From Halalkalicoccus paucihalophilus (GTDB lineage: Archaea > Halobacteriota > Halobacteria > Halobacteriales > Halalkalicoccaceae), in NCBI RefSeq assembly GCF_001593955.1, contig NZ_LTAZ01000005.1, positions 396,001-460,000 of the forward strand: a stretch of DNA of 64,000 bases, given 5' to 3'. Positions 1 to 8,419 of the stretch are shown here, piece after piece (within the stretch, counting starts at the first letter, position 1; every line of letters starts with the position of its first letter). A model generated the notes under the pieces. That model searched no databases, was not told the origin of the DNA, and was given only the letters and a program-made list of their open reading frames with translations. Both the position numbers and the translations under genes were made by a program.

Positions 1-1
1 G

Positions 2-361
2 GTGTTCCTTCACATGCTTCGGGTCTACTTTACGGGCGCGTACAAGGAACCCAGAGAGGTCAACTGGCTGATCGGGATCGTGCTGATCAGCCTGACGATG
101 GCCTTCGGCTATACGGGCTATCTCCTGCCGTGGACCCAGCTGTCGTACTGGGCCGGCCAGATCGGCGTCGAGATGGCGCTGTCGGTCCCCTTCATCGGCG
201 AGTGGATCGCCCAGTTGGTCTTCGGCGGGTTCAGCCTCGGCGCACCGACGCTCCAGCGGATGTACATCCTCCACGTGTTCATCCTGCCGTTCGTGGTAAC
301 GTCGCTGATCGCGCTGCACATCGGTATCGTCTGGATGCAGGGAATCGCGGAGCCACACTGA
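2..361 (+). CDS. petB: cytochrome b/b6 family protein, 3' part (5' end outside window)
   Basis: Membrane haem b subunit of a cytochrome bc1/b6f-type quinol oxidising complex. The visible 119 residues carry His4 (in HMLRVY, expected helix-B haem ligand), the GYLLPW motif of helix C, and two helix-D histidines, His91 and His106. The 14 residues between the latter match b6-type rather than bc1-type spacing. The gene continues upstream of the window, so the GTG at base 2 is only the first in-frame codon. The petD-like gene follows after 7 bp, so the two are surely co-transcribed. Family assignment is firm; the electron acceptor of the complex is not visible. Confidence 0.93.
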   Translation: MFLHMLRVYFTGAYKEPREVNWLIGIVLISLTMAFGYTGYLLPWTQLSYWAGQIGVEMALSVPFIGEWIAQLVFGGFSLGAPTLQRMYILHVFILPFVVTSLIALHIGIVWMQGIAEPH

Positions 362-368
362 TCGACCA

Positions 369-1157
369 ATGAGCAACGAAAACGACCCCCAAACCGACGG
401 CGGCGAAGAACCGCGCGCGGACGGTGGTGGCGGCGTGCCCGCCGTCCCGCCGGACGACGAGACGCCCACGTGGCGCGAGCGAAAGGAGCGCACGCAGGGA
501 CTCTCCAGATTGACCTACGAGTACTTCGAGCGCTCCCGGCGCGAGGATCAGGACCTCCGTCAGGAGTCGACCTACGTCGAGCGCGACGTGCTCGCGTTCC
601 CGACGTGGCCACACGAGACCATTCGGAACCTCGCGCTGGCCTCGTTTTTCACGGGGATGATGTTCCTCATCGCCGCGGCAGCGCCGCCACACATGCCGGC
701 GCCGGCGGATCCGAGTTCGACACCGCCCGTGATCCTCCCCGACTGGTATCTCTACTGGTCGTACGGGCTGCTCCATCTCGCCCCGGTCAACCCCGAACTC
801 GCGATCCTCGGCGGGCAGAAACTGGTCAGCGACCGTGTCTACGGCGTGATGGCGAACGTCGTCGTCGTCAGCATCATCGCTATCGTACCCTTCTTGAACA
901 AGGGTAGTGCCCGCAGACCGGTCGAGGAGCCGTTCTGGGCGGCGCTAGGCGTCGGCGGGGTCATCTTCGCGATCACCATCGCGGCCCTGCCACTGGAGAG
1001 CCAGATCACGTTCATTCCCGGCGAACTCGTATTCAACTTGACCTTCTTCCTGCCGGTGATCGGCGCGATCCTCACGTATGCCGTCCTGAAGACGATGCGC
1101 GAGGGATACATGTACTCGCTCAACCGGCGGTACTACCGGCTTCGACCGCCGAGGTAA
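369..1157 (+). CDS. petD: cytochrome bc complex subunit, b C-terminal half / subunit IV-like
   Basis: 262-residue membrane protein equivalent to the C-terminal half of cytochrome b (subunit IV of b6f). A charged, disordered N-terminus of about 90 residues rich in Asp, Glu and Gly precedes the first membrane segment. PDWYLYW follows it and corresponds to the conserved PEWY motif of the quinol oxidation site, here with Asp for Glu. Three or four hydrophobic segments follow. It lies 7 bp after the petB-like gene and is followed by two small membrane-protein genes, a layout I know from other haloarchaeal bc clusters. The long acidic N-terminus is a haloarchaeal feature; its function is unknown. 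Confidence 0.92.
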   Translation: MSNENDPQTDGGEEPRADGGGGVPAVPPDDETPTWRERKERTQGLSRLTYEYFERSRREDQDLRQESTYVERDVLAFPTWPHETIRNLALASFFTGMMFLIAAAAPPHMPAPADPSSTPPVILPDWYLYWSYGLLHLAPVNPELAILGGQKLVSDRVYGVMANVVVVSIIAIVPFLNKGSARRPVEEPFWAALGVGGVIFAITIAALPLESQITFIPGELVFNLTFFLPVIGAILTYAVLKTMREGYMYSLNRRYYRLRPPR

Positions 1158-1183
1158 TACGCTCGCCCGTCCAACGTCTTTTC

Positions 1184-1489
1184 ATGTCGGAATCGTCCCC
1201 CGAGAGCCCCGACGACGGGAGCGTCGTCGTCCCGATGCGCGTCTACAAGACCGTTACCGTCTTCTCGACGCTCTTTGCGGTCGTCGGCGTCGTCGTCGGG
1301 TTCGTCCTGCTCGACATCGCGACCGACCGCGCACAGGCTGACCTCGCGGAGGTCGAACCGCTCGTCGCGCTGGCCGGTGTGGCGCTGATCGTCGTTTCGG
1401 CGGCGACGTACGCCTTTTCGACCCGGTTTCAGGCCGCGGGAATGAGAAACGCTAAAGACGGCGAGGACGAACGGTCGAACCATGAGTGA
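1184..1489 (+). CDS. small two-helix membrane protein of the bc-complex cluster
   Basis: 101 residues: acidic N-terminus, hydrophobic segment at about 27-50, a second at about 62-82, and a charged tail. It matches no enzyme family I recognise; haloarchaeal cytochrome bc clusters commonly carry small uncharacterised proteins of this form. It starts 26 bp after petD, and its last 8 bases overlap the next start, so all four genes probably form one transcript. An accessory or assembly role in the respiratory complex is inferred from position only. Confidence 0.8.
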   Translation: MSESSPESPDDGSVVVPMRVYKTVTVFSTLFAVVGVVVGFVLLDIATDRAQADLAEVEPLVALAGVALIVVSAATYAFSTRFQAAGMRNAKDGEDERSNHE

Positions 1490-1757
1490 TGAGTTCATCA
1501 AGGGCTTCGGTATCCTGACGACCGCCGGCCTGTTCTGGTTCATCGTCTCGGCGTGGTTCAACACGGAGAGTTTCGGGGGCACACAGTTGATCGCCCCGAA
1601 CCCGGACGACGTCGGCCTGTATGCCGACGTCCTGATCGGAATCAAGGACGTGGCGTTCTGGTTCGCGATCCTCGGTGCACTGACCTTCTGGTTCGTCATC
1701 CCCGCCGTCCGTGAGGGGCGACGCGCCTACGAGGATCGCCAACGGAACGCCGAGTAA
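1482..1757 (+). CDS. small membrane protein, last gene of the bc-complex cluster
   Basis: 91 residues with hydrophobic stretches at about 8-24 and 55-74 and a basic, charged C-terminus. The start ATG lies inside the end of the preceding gene (8-bp overlap), implying translational coupling. No catalytic motif is visible. It ends 33 bp before the convergent msrA stop. Probably an accessory protein of the cytochrome complex, by context only. Confidence 0.8.
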   Translation: MSDEFIKGFGILTTAGLFWFIVSAWFNTESFGGTQLIAPNPDDVGLYADVLIGIKDVAFWFAILGALTFWFVIPAVREGRRAYEDRQRNAE

Positions 1758-1790
1758 ACGCTTTTCCTGTCGAGACCCCGACGACCGATC

Positions 1791-2324
1791 TCAGGCCTGC
1801 TTTAGCTTGCTTCGGAACCGCTCTCGCACCTTCTCTACCTTCGGTCGGGCGTGCATCCGGCAGTAGGCGTCGTTCGGGTTCTTCTCGAAGTAGTCCTGAT
1901 GATACTCCTCGGCCTCGAAGAACCGCTCTAGGGGTTCGAGTTCGGTCTCCACGTCGTCGTTGGACTCCTCGTCGAGCGCCTCGATGTACGCCGCCGCCCG
2001 CTCGCGCTGTGTCTCGTCGTGATACAGGACGATCGAGCGATACTGCGTCCCTACGTCGGGGCCCTGTCGGTCGAGCTGGGTCGGATCGTGGGTCGCAAAG
2101 AAGACCTCGAGTAGCTCGTCGTAGGAGATGGCGTCGGGTTCGTATTCGACCTGCACGACCTCCGCGTGGCCCGTCTCACCCGAGCAGACCGCCTCGTAGG
2201 TCGGGTCCTCGACGTGGCCGCCGGCGTAGCCCGAGGTGACGGATACGATTCCGTCGAGTTCCTTCATCGCGGCTTCCGTACACCAGAAACAGCCGCCGCC
2301 GAACGTCGCGATCTCGGTCGACAT
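1791..2324 (-). CDS. msrA: peptide-methionine (S)-S-oxide reductase MsrA
   Basis: Reduces methionine-S-sulfoxide in proteins, repairing oxidative damage in the cytoplasm. The 177-residue length is typical. The N-terminal GCFWC motif (Cys12 the nucleophile, Cys15) and the segment TSGYAGG are diagnostic, with the later DPTQLDRQGPDVGTQYRS block that forms the substrate pocket. No MsrB domain is fused. It stands alone, convergent with the bc-complex genes. Assignment is secure. Confidence 0.97.
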   Translation of the reverse strand: MSTEIATFGGGCFWCTEAAMKELDGIVSVTSGYAGGHVEDPTYEAVCSGETGHAEVVQVEYEPDAISYDELLEVFFATHDPTQLDRQGPDVGTQYRSIVLYHDETQRERAAAYIEALDEESNDDVETELEPLERFFEAEEYHQDYFEKNPNDAYCRMHARPKVEKVRERFRSKLKQA

Positions 2325-2421
2325 GACCCCGAGTAGGGGTTCGACGCGTATGTATGTGGCGTGCAGTCCCGTATCACTACGCTTGCACCGCGTACGGCAC
2401 GATAGCGGCCACGAAAAGGAG

Positions 2422-2634
2422 CTATTCGCCGTCGGTGACGACCGCTTTCGACTGGTCGTGCTGGTGACATGATATGAACGGGAGCGAGACCGTGATCATG
2501 CAGCGAGTCCCGTTCGCACAGCGCCGACTGCAGACGTACTCGCCGGCGTCGTTGGTCGGCGGTTGGTCGGTTTCGGCGGTCAGTTGTGGTCGCAGTTCGC
2601 CGTCCGGTTCGGACTGTCGTCGTGATTGGCCCAT
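2422..2634 (-). CDS. small cysteine/histidine-containing protein, possible zinc finger
   Basis: 70 residues from the ATG at 2634; the open frame runs further upstream, but that part has no haloarchaeal protein character. The middle reads EYVCSRRCANGTRCMITVSL and is followed by SCHQHD, giving four cysteines and two histidines suited to one metal site. The rest is hydrophilic. It resembles the many short haloarchaeal zinc-finger proteins of unknown role. Real gene likely; function unknown. Confidence 0.6.
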   Translation of the reverse strand: MGQSRRQSEPDGELRPQLTAETDQPPTNDAGEYVCSRRCANGTRCMITVSLPFISCHQHDQSKAVVTDGE

Positions 2635-2767
2635 TGTGTTACGAGTTAAGAGCGGTATAGCGGGAGTTTGAGACGGGAGCCGTGAAACGACCGGTGCCGT
2701 CCAGCCGATACGATCGTGTACTCGAACGGACCCCTCGGATATATCTAACAATTCGGCTTGCACCTGC

Positions 2768-2959
2768 GTGGTGGCGCCGCCAATGAACGAAATATCTATG
2801 TGTGAGATCCCCAAACGGGGTGGTGTGTCCGGTTATTATATCCTCACCGGAGAGACGGTGGTCGAAGGGCCGTTCGAAACCCACCGGGAGGCCAGCAGAC
2901 GGAAGGCGGACCTCTCGACGAGCGACGTGGGCGTCACCTATCGCATCGAGCGACGCTAG
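2768..2959 (+). CDS. hypothetical protein, 63 aa
   Basis: A short frame starting at GTG 2768 or, shorter by five residues, ATG 2783. The sequence YYILTGETVVEGPFETHREA looks like a small beta-hairpin/helix domain. An AT-rich patch at 2738-2748 lies about 25 nt before the GTG, consistent with a leaderless start. It overlaps the stop of the downstream convergent sugar dehydrogenase gene by 4 bp. No family recognised. Confidence 0.55.
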   Translation: MVAPPMNEISMCEIPKRGGVSGYYILTGETVVEGPFETHREASRRKADLSTSDVGVTYRIERR

Positions 2960-4092
2960 CTCGTCGAGGTCGGGGCCGAGAGGCGGACGAGCACGTCGTC
3001 CTCCTCGCGGGGAAACCGGCCGTACGCACGGCCGTCCCGGTTGGAGGTGATCGCGTAGAGCCCATCGGGCCCCTCCGTGACGTGTCTGATCCTGCCGATC
3101 TCGCCCTCCAGTGCGGCGGTGATCGTCGCCGTGTAGGCGTCGTCGAGCCACTCCTCGTCGTAGGCCGTTCCTTCGGGAGGCAAGTCGGCGGAGTCGGTCA
3201 GCGAGAGCGTTAGCAACTGTTGGGAGCGAAGCCCGGCGATCAGAAGCCTGTCCTGCCAGCTTTCGACCTCGTCGCCGGTGTAGTGGACCATTCCCGAGGG
3301 GGCCCACGTTACGTCGGGCCCGGTGTTGACGAGCGGGCGGGCGAACTCCGTTCCGGGGTACTCCTCGCCGTCGCGGGCGGCGGGCCAGCCGTAGTTCTCG
3401 CCCCCGACGAGTCTGTTGACCTCGTCGCGTGCGCTCGGGCCGTGTTCGGCGATCACGGGCGTGCCATCGGCGAGCCACGCGATCCCCTGTGGGTTGCGAT
3501 GTCCGTAGGTGTAGACCCGCGGATCCGGGAGATTGGTTCCGGCGGCGGCGTCACCCTCGGGGGTGAGCCTGAGGACCGACCCCGCGAGCGAGCGCGGATC
3601 CTGTGCGCTGTCCGGGTCGTCGGCGTCGCCGGTCAGTACCCAGAGATCGCCCTCGGGGCCGAAGTCGATCCGCCCGCCGTTGTGGATCTCCGCGGCGGGG
3701 ATTCCCTCCAGAATCGGTTCTGGTTCATCGAGCGTTTCGAGGTCGTAGCGGACGACGCGGTTCTCCGACTCCCGCGTGTAGTAGGCGTAGAGGAACCCCT
3801 CGTCGGGACCGAGTGTGATCCCGAGCATCCCGCCCTCGCCGTCCTCAGTCGCGTCGGGTTCAAGGAGGGTTTCTCGCTCCCCGTCGACGATCCGGCTGAT
3901 CCGACCGGGGCGCTCCGAGAGGTAGATCGCCCCGTCGTCGAACGCGAGGTCCCACGGGGTATCGAGACCGGTGAGGACCGTCTCCGTCTCGACGGTCGTG
4001 GGGTCGGCTTCGGTCTCGCCGTCGCCGGAGAGACAGCCCGCGAGGCTCGCCGCACCGAGCGCCGTGAGTACGCGCCGGCGTGTGGGGGACAT
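2956..4092 (-). CDS. PQQ-dependent sugar (glucose/sorbosone) dehydrogenase, Tat lipoprotein
   Basis: 378-residue exported protein of the soluble glucose dehydrogenase/aldose sugar dehydrogenase family, a six-bladed beta-propeller that uses PQQ. The N-terminus has a twin-arginine stretch (TRRRVLT, 4-10) and a lipobox ending at Cys20 (SLAGC), so it is probably Tat-exported and lipid-anchored on the outer face. Diagnostic propeller motifs are present: LDTPWDLAF, HNGGRIDFGPEGDLW, GHRNPQGIAW and EHGPSARDEVN. The substrate cannot be told from sequence, and haloarchaeal members are often of unproven activity. It is divergent from the ubiA-type gene. Confidence 0.9.
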   Translation of the reverse strand: MSPTRRRVLTALGAASLAGCLSGDGETEADPTTVETETVLTGLDTPWDLAFDDGAIYLSERPGRISRIVDGERETLLEPDATEDGEGGMLGITLGPDEGFLYAYYTRESENRVVRYDLETLDEPEPILEGIPAAEIHNGGRIDFGPEGDLWVLTGDADDPDSAQDPRSLAGSVLRLTPEGDAAAGTNLPDPRVYTYGHRNPQGIAWLADGTPVIAEHGPSARDEVNRLVGGENYGWPAARDGEEYPGTEFARPLVNTGPDVTWAPSGMVHYTGDEVESWQDRLLIAGLRSQQLLTLSLTDSADLPPEGTAYDEEWLDDAYTATITAALEGEIGRIRHVTEGPDGLYAITSNRDGRAYGRFPREEDDVLVRLSAPTSTS

Positions 4093-4142
4093 ACCCGAAC
4101 TACCGGCGGCACGGCCAAAAGCCCGCCGCCGAAGACGGGTCC

Positions 4143-4150
4143 TTTATTTT
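4143..4150 (+). promoter_or_regulatory. TATA-like box for the lipid prenyltransferase gene
   Basis: TTTATTTT lies 22-29 nt before the ATG at 4172, in a GC-rich background, as expected for a leaderless haloarchaeal transcript. It sits in the divergent gap shared with the sugar dehydrogenase gene. Confidence 0.6.
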
Positions 4151-4171
4151 CCCCCCTCGTCCAACCCGAGT

Positions 4172-5020
4172 ATGGCAGGGAGGGAGACGGGACGCGGACT
4201 GGTCGAACTCGTTCGACCAGTGAACGCCCTCGCCGCGGGCGTGTTGACCCTGATCGGGGCGTTCGTCGCGGGTGGCCTGTTCGATAGTCCCCTTCCGGCG
4301 GGAGCGGCCGCGGGCGCGACCGTCTTCGCCACCGGGGCCGGCAACGCGATCAACGACTACTTCGACCGCGAGATAGATCGAATAAACCAGCCCGGACGCC
4401 CGATTCCTCGGGGTTCGGTCTCCCCACGTGGCGCGCTCGGCTTCAGCCTCGCGCTCTTTTCGGGAGCCGTCGTCCTCGCGCTGACCCTCCCGGCGCTCGC
4501 ACTCGCTATCGCCGTCGTCAACCTCCTGTTGCTCGTCGCTTACACCCAGCTGTTCAAGGGGCTTCCCGGGGTGGGCAACGCCGTCGTCGCCGCGCTGGGT
4601 GGGAGCACCTTTCTCTTCGGGGGTACGGCGGTCGGGAACATCACCGCACCCGGCGTGCTGTTCGTGCTCGCGGCGCTCGCGACGTTCACACGGGAGGTGA
4701 TCAAGGACGTCGAGGACCTGGCGGGGGACCGCGAGGAGGGGCTGAACACGCTGCCGATCGCTATCGGGGAGCGACCCGCCCTCTGGGTGGGCGTCGCGTG
4801 TCTCCTCGTCGCCGTGCTCGCGAGCCCGCTTCCCTTCCTGTTGGGTGCGCTCGGGGTGGTCTACCTGCTCGCCGTCCTGCCGGCCAACGCCGTGATGCTC
4901 TGGGCGGCGGCGACGAGCTTTCGGGACCCGACGGCAGGTCAGGAACGGCTGAAGTACGGGATGTTCCTCGCGGCCGCGGCGTTCGTCCTCGGGCGGGTCG
5001 CGCTGGTCCCGTCGGCCTGA
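4172..5020 (+). CDS. geranylgeranylglycerol-phosphate geranylgeranyltransferase (DGGGP synthase, UbiA family)
   Basis: Adds the second geranylgeranyl chain in archaeal membrane ether-lipid synthesis. 282 residues from ATG 4172; a longer frame exists upstream, but that part is antisense to the sugar dehydrogenase gene. Both Asp-rich prenyl-diphosphate motifs are visible: NDYFDREIDRINQPGRPIP and KDVEDLAGDREEGLNTLPI. About eight hydrophobic helices place it in the membrane. The GRPIPRG tail of the first motif is typical of the archaeal DGGGPS group rather than of quinone prenyltransferases. Confidence 0.9.
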   Translation: MAGRETGRGLVELVRPVNALAAGVLTLIGAFVAGGLFDSPLPAGAAAGATVFATGAGNAINDYFDREIDRINQPGRPIPRGSVSPRGALGFSLALFSGAVVLALTLPALALAIAVVNLLLLVAYTQLFKGLPGVGNAVVAALGGSTFLFGGTAVGNITAPGVLFVLAALATFTREVIKDVEDLAGDREEGLNTLPIAIGERPALWVGVACLLVAVLASPLPFLLGALGVVYLLAVLPANAVMLWAAATSFRDPTAGQERLKYGMFLAAAAFVLGRVALVPSA

Positions 5021-5082
5021 GTCGCGTGGCGGTATCGGCCGCGGTCAGAAACGTTATTCGGTGGGCTGTCGTCTGTTAGGGT

Positions 5083-5496
5083 ATGCCCGTCGAGAGCGAT
5101 GCCGAGTTGCGCGAGTTGCTCGGCCTTCGCACCGTCGCGGTCGTCGGCTGTTCGTCCACCCCGGGCAAGGACGCCCACGAGATCCCGAAATACCTCACCG
5201 AACACGACTACGAGGTGATTCCGGTTAATCCCAACGCCGAGGAGGTCTTCGGCGAGCACGCCTACGACTCGCTCTCGGAAGTCGAAGAGGAGATCGACAC
5301 CGTCGACGTCTTTCGCCCGAGCGACGAGGTCGCGGGGCTCGTCGAGGAGGTCACGGAGCGCGAGGACGTGAAAGTGCTCTGGCTCCAACTGGGCATCTCC
5401 GATCCCGAAGCGGAGGCCCGCGCCGAGGAGGCTGGGATCCACGTCGTCGTGGATCGCTGTATGAAGGTCGAACACAAGCGCCTCCACGCGCCGTAG
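5083..5496 (+). CDS. CoA-binding domain protein (YccU-like)
   Basis: 137-residue stand-alone Rossmann-type CoA-binding protein. The N-terminal TVAVVGCSSTPGKDAHEIP is the nucleotide/CoA loop, followed by IPVNPNAEEVFGEHAYDSL and the C-terminal VVDRCMKVEH with a conserved Cys. The family resembles the N-terminal domain of succinyl-CoA synthetase alpha but lacks the ligase part. Cellular role is not established. It is monocistronic by appearance. Confidence 0.88.
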   Translation: MPVESDAELRELLGLRTVAVVGCSSTPGKDAHEIPKYLTEHDYEVIPVNPNAEEVFGEHAYDSLSEVEEEIDTVDVFRPSDEVAGLVEEVTEREDVKVLWLQLGISDPEAEARAEEAGIHVVVDRCMKVEHKRLHAP

Positions 5497-5604
5497 CCCG
5501 TCCACACCGAATCGGACAGCAAACGCGGCCGACACGTAATTATTCAGCCAGATCTATCGAGAATCGGACCGATTGAATAAGTATCACGAACGCGTACTAG
5601 AGCT

Positions 5605-6033
5605 ATGGACGAACGAATCCTCGTTCCGGTCGACGAATCCGATCAATCGCGAGCCGCGCTCGGGTACGCGATCGATGCGTTTCCCGACTCGTCGATAGCC
5701 GTCGTCCACGCCATCGATCCGCGTGATTTCCGAACGTACGGCGGGGTCGAAGGGTGGATCGACATGGAGCAACTCGCCGAACAGCAGCGAGCACACGCCG
5801 AACGGTTGGTCGAGGACGCACGAGAGCAGGCCGCAGAACGTGACATCACCGTCGAAACGAATGTCGTGACCGGCAAACCGGCGCGGGTAATCGTCGACTA
5901 CGCCGAGGACAACGACATCGACCACGTGATCATGGGGAGTCACGGCCGATCCGGGGTCAGCCGCGTGCTGCTGGGGAGCGTCGCCGAACGGGTCGTGCGC
6001 CGCTCGCCCGTACCGGTCACGATCGTCCGGTGA
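5605..6033 (+). CDS. universal stress protein, UspA family
   Basis: 142-residue single-domain UspA protein, probably a cytoplasmic nucleotide-binding dimer. The ATP-binding pattern is present near the C-terminus (MGSHGRSGVSRVLLGSVAE), with the N-terminal ILVPVDESDQSRAAL. An AT-richer stretch (GAATAAGTA, around 5575-5583) lies about 25 nt before the ATG. The regulatory target is unknown. Confidence 0.93.
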   Translation: MDERILVPVDESDQSRAALGYAIDAFPDSSIAVVHAIDPRDFRTYGGVEGWIDMEQLAEQQRAHAERLVEDAREQAAERDITVETNVVTGKPARVIVDYAEDNDIDHVIMGSHGRSGVSRVLLGSVAERVVRRSPVPVTIVR

Positions 6034-6054
6034 GCCCTGGCATCCGACGGGTGC

Positions 6055-7029
6055 CTACCCGTCCCACTCCTCGAAGCTCCGATAGATCCCCTTCGAGAGG
6101 TAGCGCTCGCTCGAATCCGGGAACACGGTAACGACGCTGTCGTGGGGCACATCGAGCTCGCCGGACGCGATCCGCTCTGCGGTCCGCAGGGCGGCGACGC
6201 TCGCGGCGCCGGCACTCGAGGCGACCAAGTGCCCTTCCTCGCGGGCCAGTCGCTTGAGTTCGGCGTGAGAATCGCGGTCGCTCACCTGAAGCACCTCGTC
6301 GACCAGTTCGGGCTCGAACAGTTCGTTCGTGGCCGGGTCGTGGGTTCCGATCCCTTCCGTCTTGTACTCCCCCTCCTCGCCGTCTTCCCCCTTGGTGGTC
6401 GCGTAGAGCGAACCCTCGGGTTCGACCGCACCGATGTAGGTCTCGGGGTGCCGCTCGCGGGCATACCTCGCGAGCCCCATCAGCGTCCCTGCCGTGCCAC
6501 AGCCGGCGACGACCGCCCCCACCTCGCCGTCGAGGGCCCCGTAGACCTCGGGGGCAGTCGTCTCGTAATGGGCCTCCGTGTTCAGCGGGTTCGCGAACTG
6601 TTGGGGCACGACGGCGTTGTCCAATTCGTCGGCGAGTTCGTGGGCCCGTTCGATCGCGCCGCCCATGCCCTCGCTGGTGGGCGTGTTGATCACCTCCGCA
6701 CCGAGCGCGGCCATCAGCTGCTGTTTCTCGACGGAAAAGCGCTCGGGGACGACGAAGACCGCCTCCAGATCGAGTTGTCCCGCAGCGACCGCGATCCCGA
6801 TCCCCGTATTTCCGGCGGTGGGTTCTATCACCGTTCCGCCCGGCGAGAGGGCGCCGCGTTCGAGCATCCGTTCGAGCATATACCTCCCGATGCGGTCCTT
6901 GACGCTCGCGCCGGGGTTGAACGACTCGAGTTTCGCGTAGACGGGAACCGGATCGGGGGCCGCGTGCACGGAGACCAGCGGCGTCCGGCCGACGGTCTCC
7001 AGCACGCTATCGACGGGAGGGGCGGTCAT
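6055..7029 (-). CDS. cysK: PLP-dependent cysteine synthase / cystathionine beta-synthase family protein
   Basis: 324-residue fold-type II PLP enzyme that would catalyse beta-replacement on O-acetylserine or a related substrate to form cysteine. The PLP lysine lies in NPGASVKDRIGRYM (about residues 38-51), the substrate loop in EPTAGNTGIGIA, and the phosphate-binding loop in GCGTAGTLMG. No CBS domain is present. The sequence cannot separate CysK from CysM or a cystathionine beta-synthase. It lies 26 bp downstream of the coiled-coil protein gene on the same strand. Confidence 0.9.
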   Translation of the reverse strand: MTAPPVDSVLETVGRTPLVSVHAAPDPVPVYAKLESFNPGASVKDRIGRYMLERMLERGALSPGGTVIEPTAGNTGIGIAVAAGQLDLEAVFVVPERFSVEKQQLMAALGAEVINTPTSEGMGGAIERAHELADELDNAVVPQQFANPLNTEAHYETTAPEVYGALDGEVGAVVAGCGTAGTLMGLARYARERHPETYIGAVEPEGSLYATTKGEDGEEGEYKTEGIGTHDPATNELFEPELVDEVLQVSDRDSHAELKRLAREEGHLVASSAGAASVAALRTAERIASGELDVPHDSVVTVFPDSSERYLSKGIYRSFEEWDG

Positions 7030-7055
7030 CGACTGGCAATCCTTGCCGGAGCTAC

Positions 7056-7430
7056 TTAACTGGTCTCGGTTCCGGCGGCGTCGTCACCGGTAGTCCCGGC
7101 GTGTTCGTCGGGCTCTCCGGGGGCGTCCCCGCTTTCGGCGGCCTCGTTGGGGATCGGGTCGGGTTCTTCGGACCCCTCGGCGTCCTCGATCGAGGCCTCG
7201 GTGATCACCTTCTCGACGTCGATCCCCCGTTCTTCGGCGAGGGCCTCGAGGATCGCGCGGTTCTGTTCGTGTTTGACTTCGAGGTCGGAGACGGTGTCGT
7301 GGGTGGTGTCGACCTTGACCCGGAGGTCTTCGAGCTGTTTTTTGACCTCGTTGAGCTGAGCGTAGAGCTGTTCGGCTTTGTCGGCCATCATCTGGATCTT
7401 CTTCGTCGTGCTTCCGAGTCCCATGTCCAC
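7056..7430 (-). CDS. coiled-coil protein of unknown function
   Basis: 124 residues. Residues about 5-65 form a continuous amphipathic helix (KIQMMADKAEQLYAQLNEV, then VDTTHDTVSDLEVKHEQN), then an acidic, disordered Pro/Glu/Asp tail. This form is common in haloarchaea and is annotated there only as a domain of unknown function. It is likely a small cytoplasmic oligomer. Possibly transcribed with the downstream cysK-like gene. Confidence 0.8.
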   Translation of the reverse strand: MDMGLGSTTKKIQMMADKAEQLYAQLNEVKKQLEDLRVKVDTTHDTVSDLEVKHEQNRAILEALAEERGIDVEKVITEASIEDAEGSEEPDPIPNEAAESGDAPGEPDEHAGTTGDDAAGTETS

Positions 7431-7509
7431 ACGTTTTTTCCGGTCGTATGTGGGTGTTACGTTCGCCCGCGAACGCCGACTTTAGGTTCCGGTCGTCCCA
7501 AGATCGGCT

Positions 7510-7929
7510 ATGAACCTCACGCGACGCGCCCCCCAGTTGGGGATCGCCGCCTGTCTCGCCGTTCTCGTCGTCATTATCGCGCCCTACGTCCTCCTCCCCC
7601 AGAGCGCGGGAACTGGCCTCGCGCTCTACTATGACGCCGGATTCTTCGGTCCGCAGCTCGTCGGCGTCTTCGCCGCGGTCGGAATCGTCGTCCTCGGGGC
7701 CGGTCTCGGCGAGCGCTCGGACCCGGTGACGGTCGCGGGCGCAGCGCTGGTGATCGGCCTGTTCATGACCCTGATGTCAGTCGAGTGGGTCGTCGCCGTC
7801 TCGCCCGAGGACATCACCGGGATCACGACCCAGGACTGGCTCGCCTATCACCGCTGGCTCGTGCTGGCCTGTTCGGCGCTGTCGGCGGTCGCCGCCGGCC
7901 TCTACGCGCGGGCGCTGGGCGTGCTGTAG
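7510..7929 (+). CDS. four-helix membrane protein, uncharacterised
   Basis: 139 residues with four hydrophobic segments (about 10-30, 44-66, 73-97, 115-135) and no soluble domain. The short loops contain no recognised catalytic residues. It stands alone 50 bp upstream of the SRP RNA. Haloarchaeal proteins of this layout have no assigned role. Confidence 0.8.
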   Translation: MNLTRRAPQLGIAACLAVLVVIIAPYVLLPQSAGTGLALYYDAGFFGPQLVGVFAAVGIVVLGAGLGERSDPVTVAGAALVIGLFMTLMSVEWVVAVSPEDITGITTQDWLAYHRWLVLACSALSAVAAGLYARALGVL

Positions 7930-7951
7930 CTCGCTGTCCCGGCGAGACGAA

Positions 7952-7962
7952 ACCCTCTTATG
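7952..7962 (+). promoter_or_regulatory. putative TATA box of the SRP RNA gene
   Basis: CCCTCTTATGG is the only AT-leaning patch in the 54 bp between the membrane protein stop and the predicted 5' end of the 7S RNA, and sits about 25 nt before that end. Confidence 0.45.
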
Positions 7963-7982
7963 GCCGACGCGGGTAGAAGGAA

Positions 7983-8291
7983 CTGGACTAGGTCGGGCAG
8001 TTAGGCCCTGCTCGTCACCCGCACTACGGTCTTCAGCGGGGACCGAACCCCGGGCGCGTCCGGTCCGACCGGCGCGGGCCCCGGGAGCCAACTGAGAAAC
8101 CTCGTCCGTCGGGGACAGCGGTCCGCGGCGAGCGTCCGCAGGGACGTGTCGTCGCGGTTGGTCGATGGAAATCCGTCAGGCACGGAAGTGAGCAGCGGGC
8201 CATCGGATACCTGTCGCTCGACGGATCGCGGGGTGGAGGAGGCAACCGGGACTCCCCGCGCCGGAACGCCGGGCAACCCCGGGTGTCCACC
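7983..8291 (+). ncRNA. ffs: signal recognition particle RNA (7S RNA)
   Basis: RNA scaffold of the archaeal SRP (binds SRP19 and SRP54) for co-translational protein targeting. The SRP54-binding helix 8 signature GTCAGGCACGGAAGTGAGCA is at 8175-8194, and the 5' domain begins AGGTCGGGCAGTTAGGCCC, as in other haloarchaeal 7S RNAs. TGGAC (7984-7988) pairs with GTCCA (8285-8289) as the closing helix, giving about 306 nt, close to the usual haloarchaeal length. A run of five T follows at 8307-8311. Ends are good to a few bases. Confidence 0.93.
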
Positions 8292-8306
8292 CATTCATAC
8301 GCGCGC

Positions 8307-8311
8307 TTTTT
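8307..8311 (+). terminator. T-run terminator after SRP RNA
   Basis: TTTTT in a GC-rich setting about 15 nt after the closing helix of the 7S RNA. Archaeal RNA polymerase terminates at such runs. A second run of seven T at 8376-8382 may act as backup or belong to the next promoter region. Confidence 0.5.
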
Positions 8312-8419
8312 ACTTCGCGAGCCGACGGCTCCGTGGTCCGATTCGCCCTCGAACGCCTCGGTAAACGGGGACGCGTTTTTTTGTGACCCGGCGTCCAAGC
8401 GCGAGACGGTGGTTCACGA

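Noticed and set aside
2635-2814. 60-residue N-terminal extension of the small Cys/His protein
   Set aside because: Overlaps the promoter of the plus-strand small gene and has no conserved look; the ATG at 2634 is preferred.
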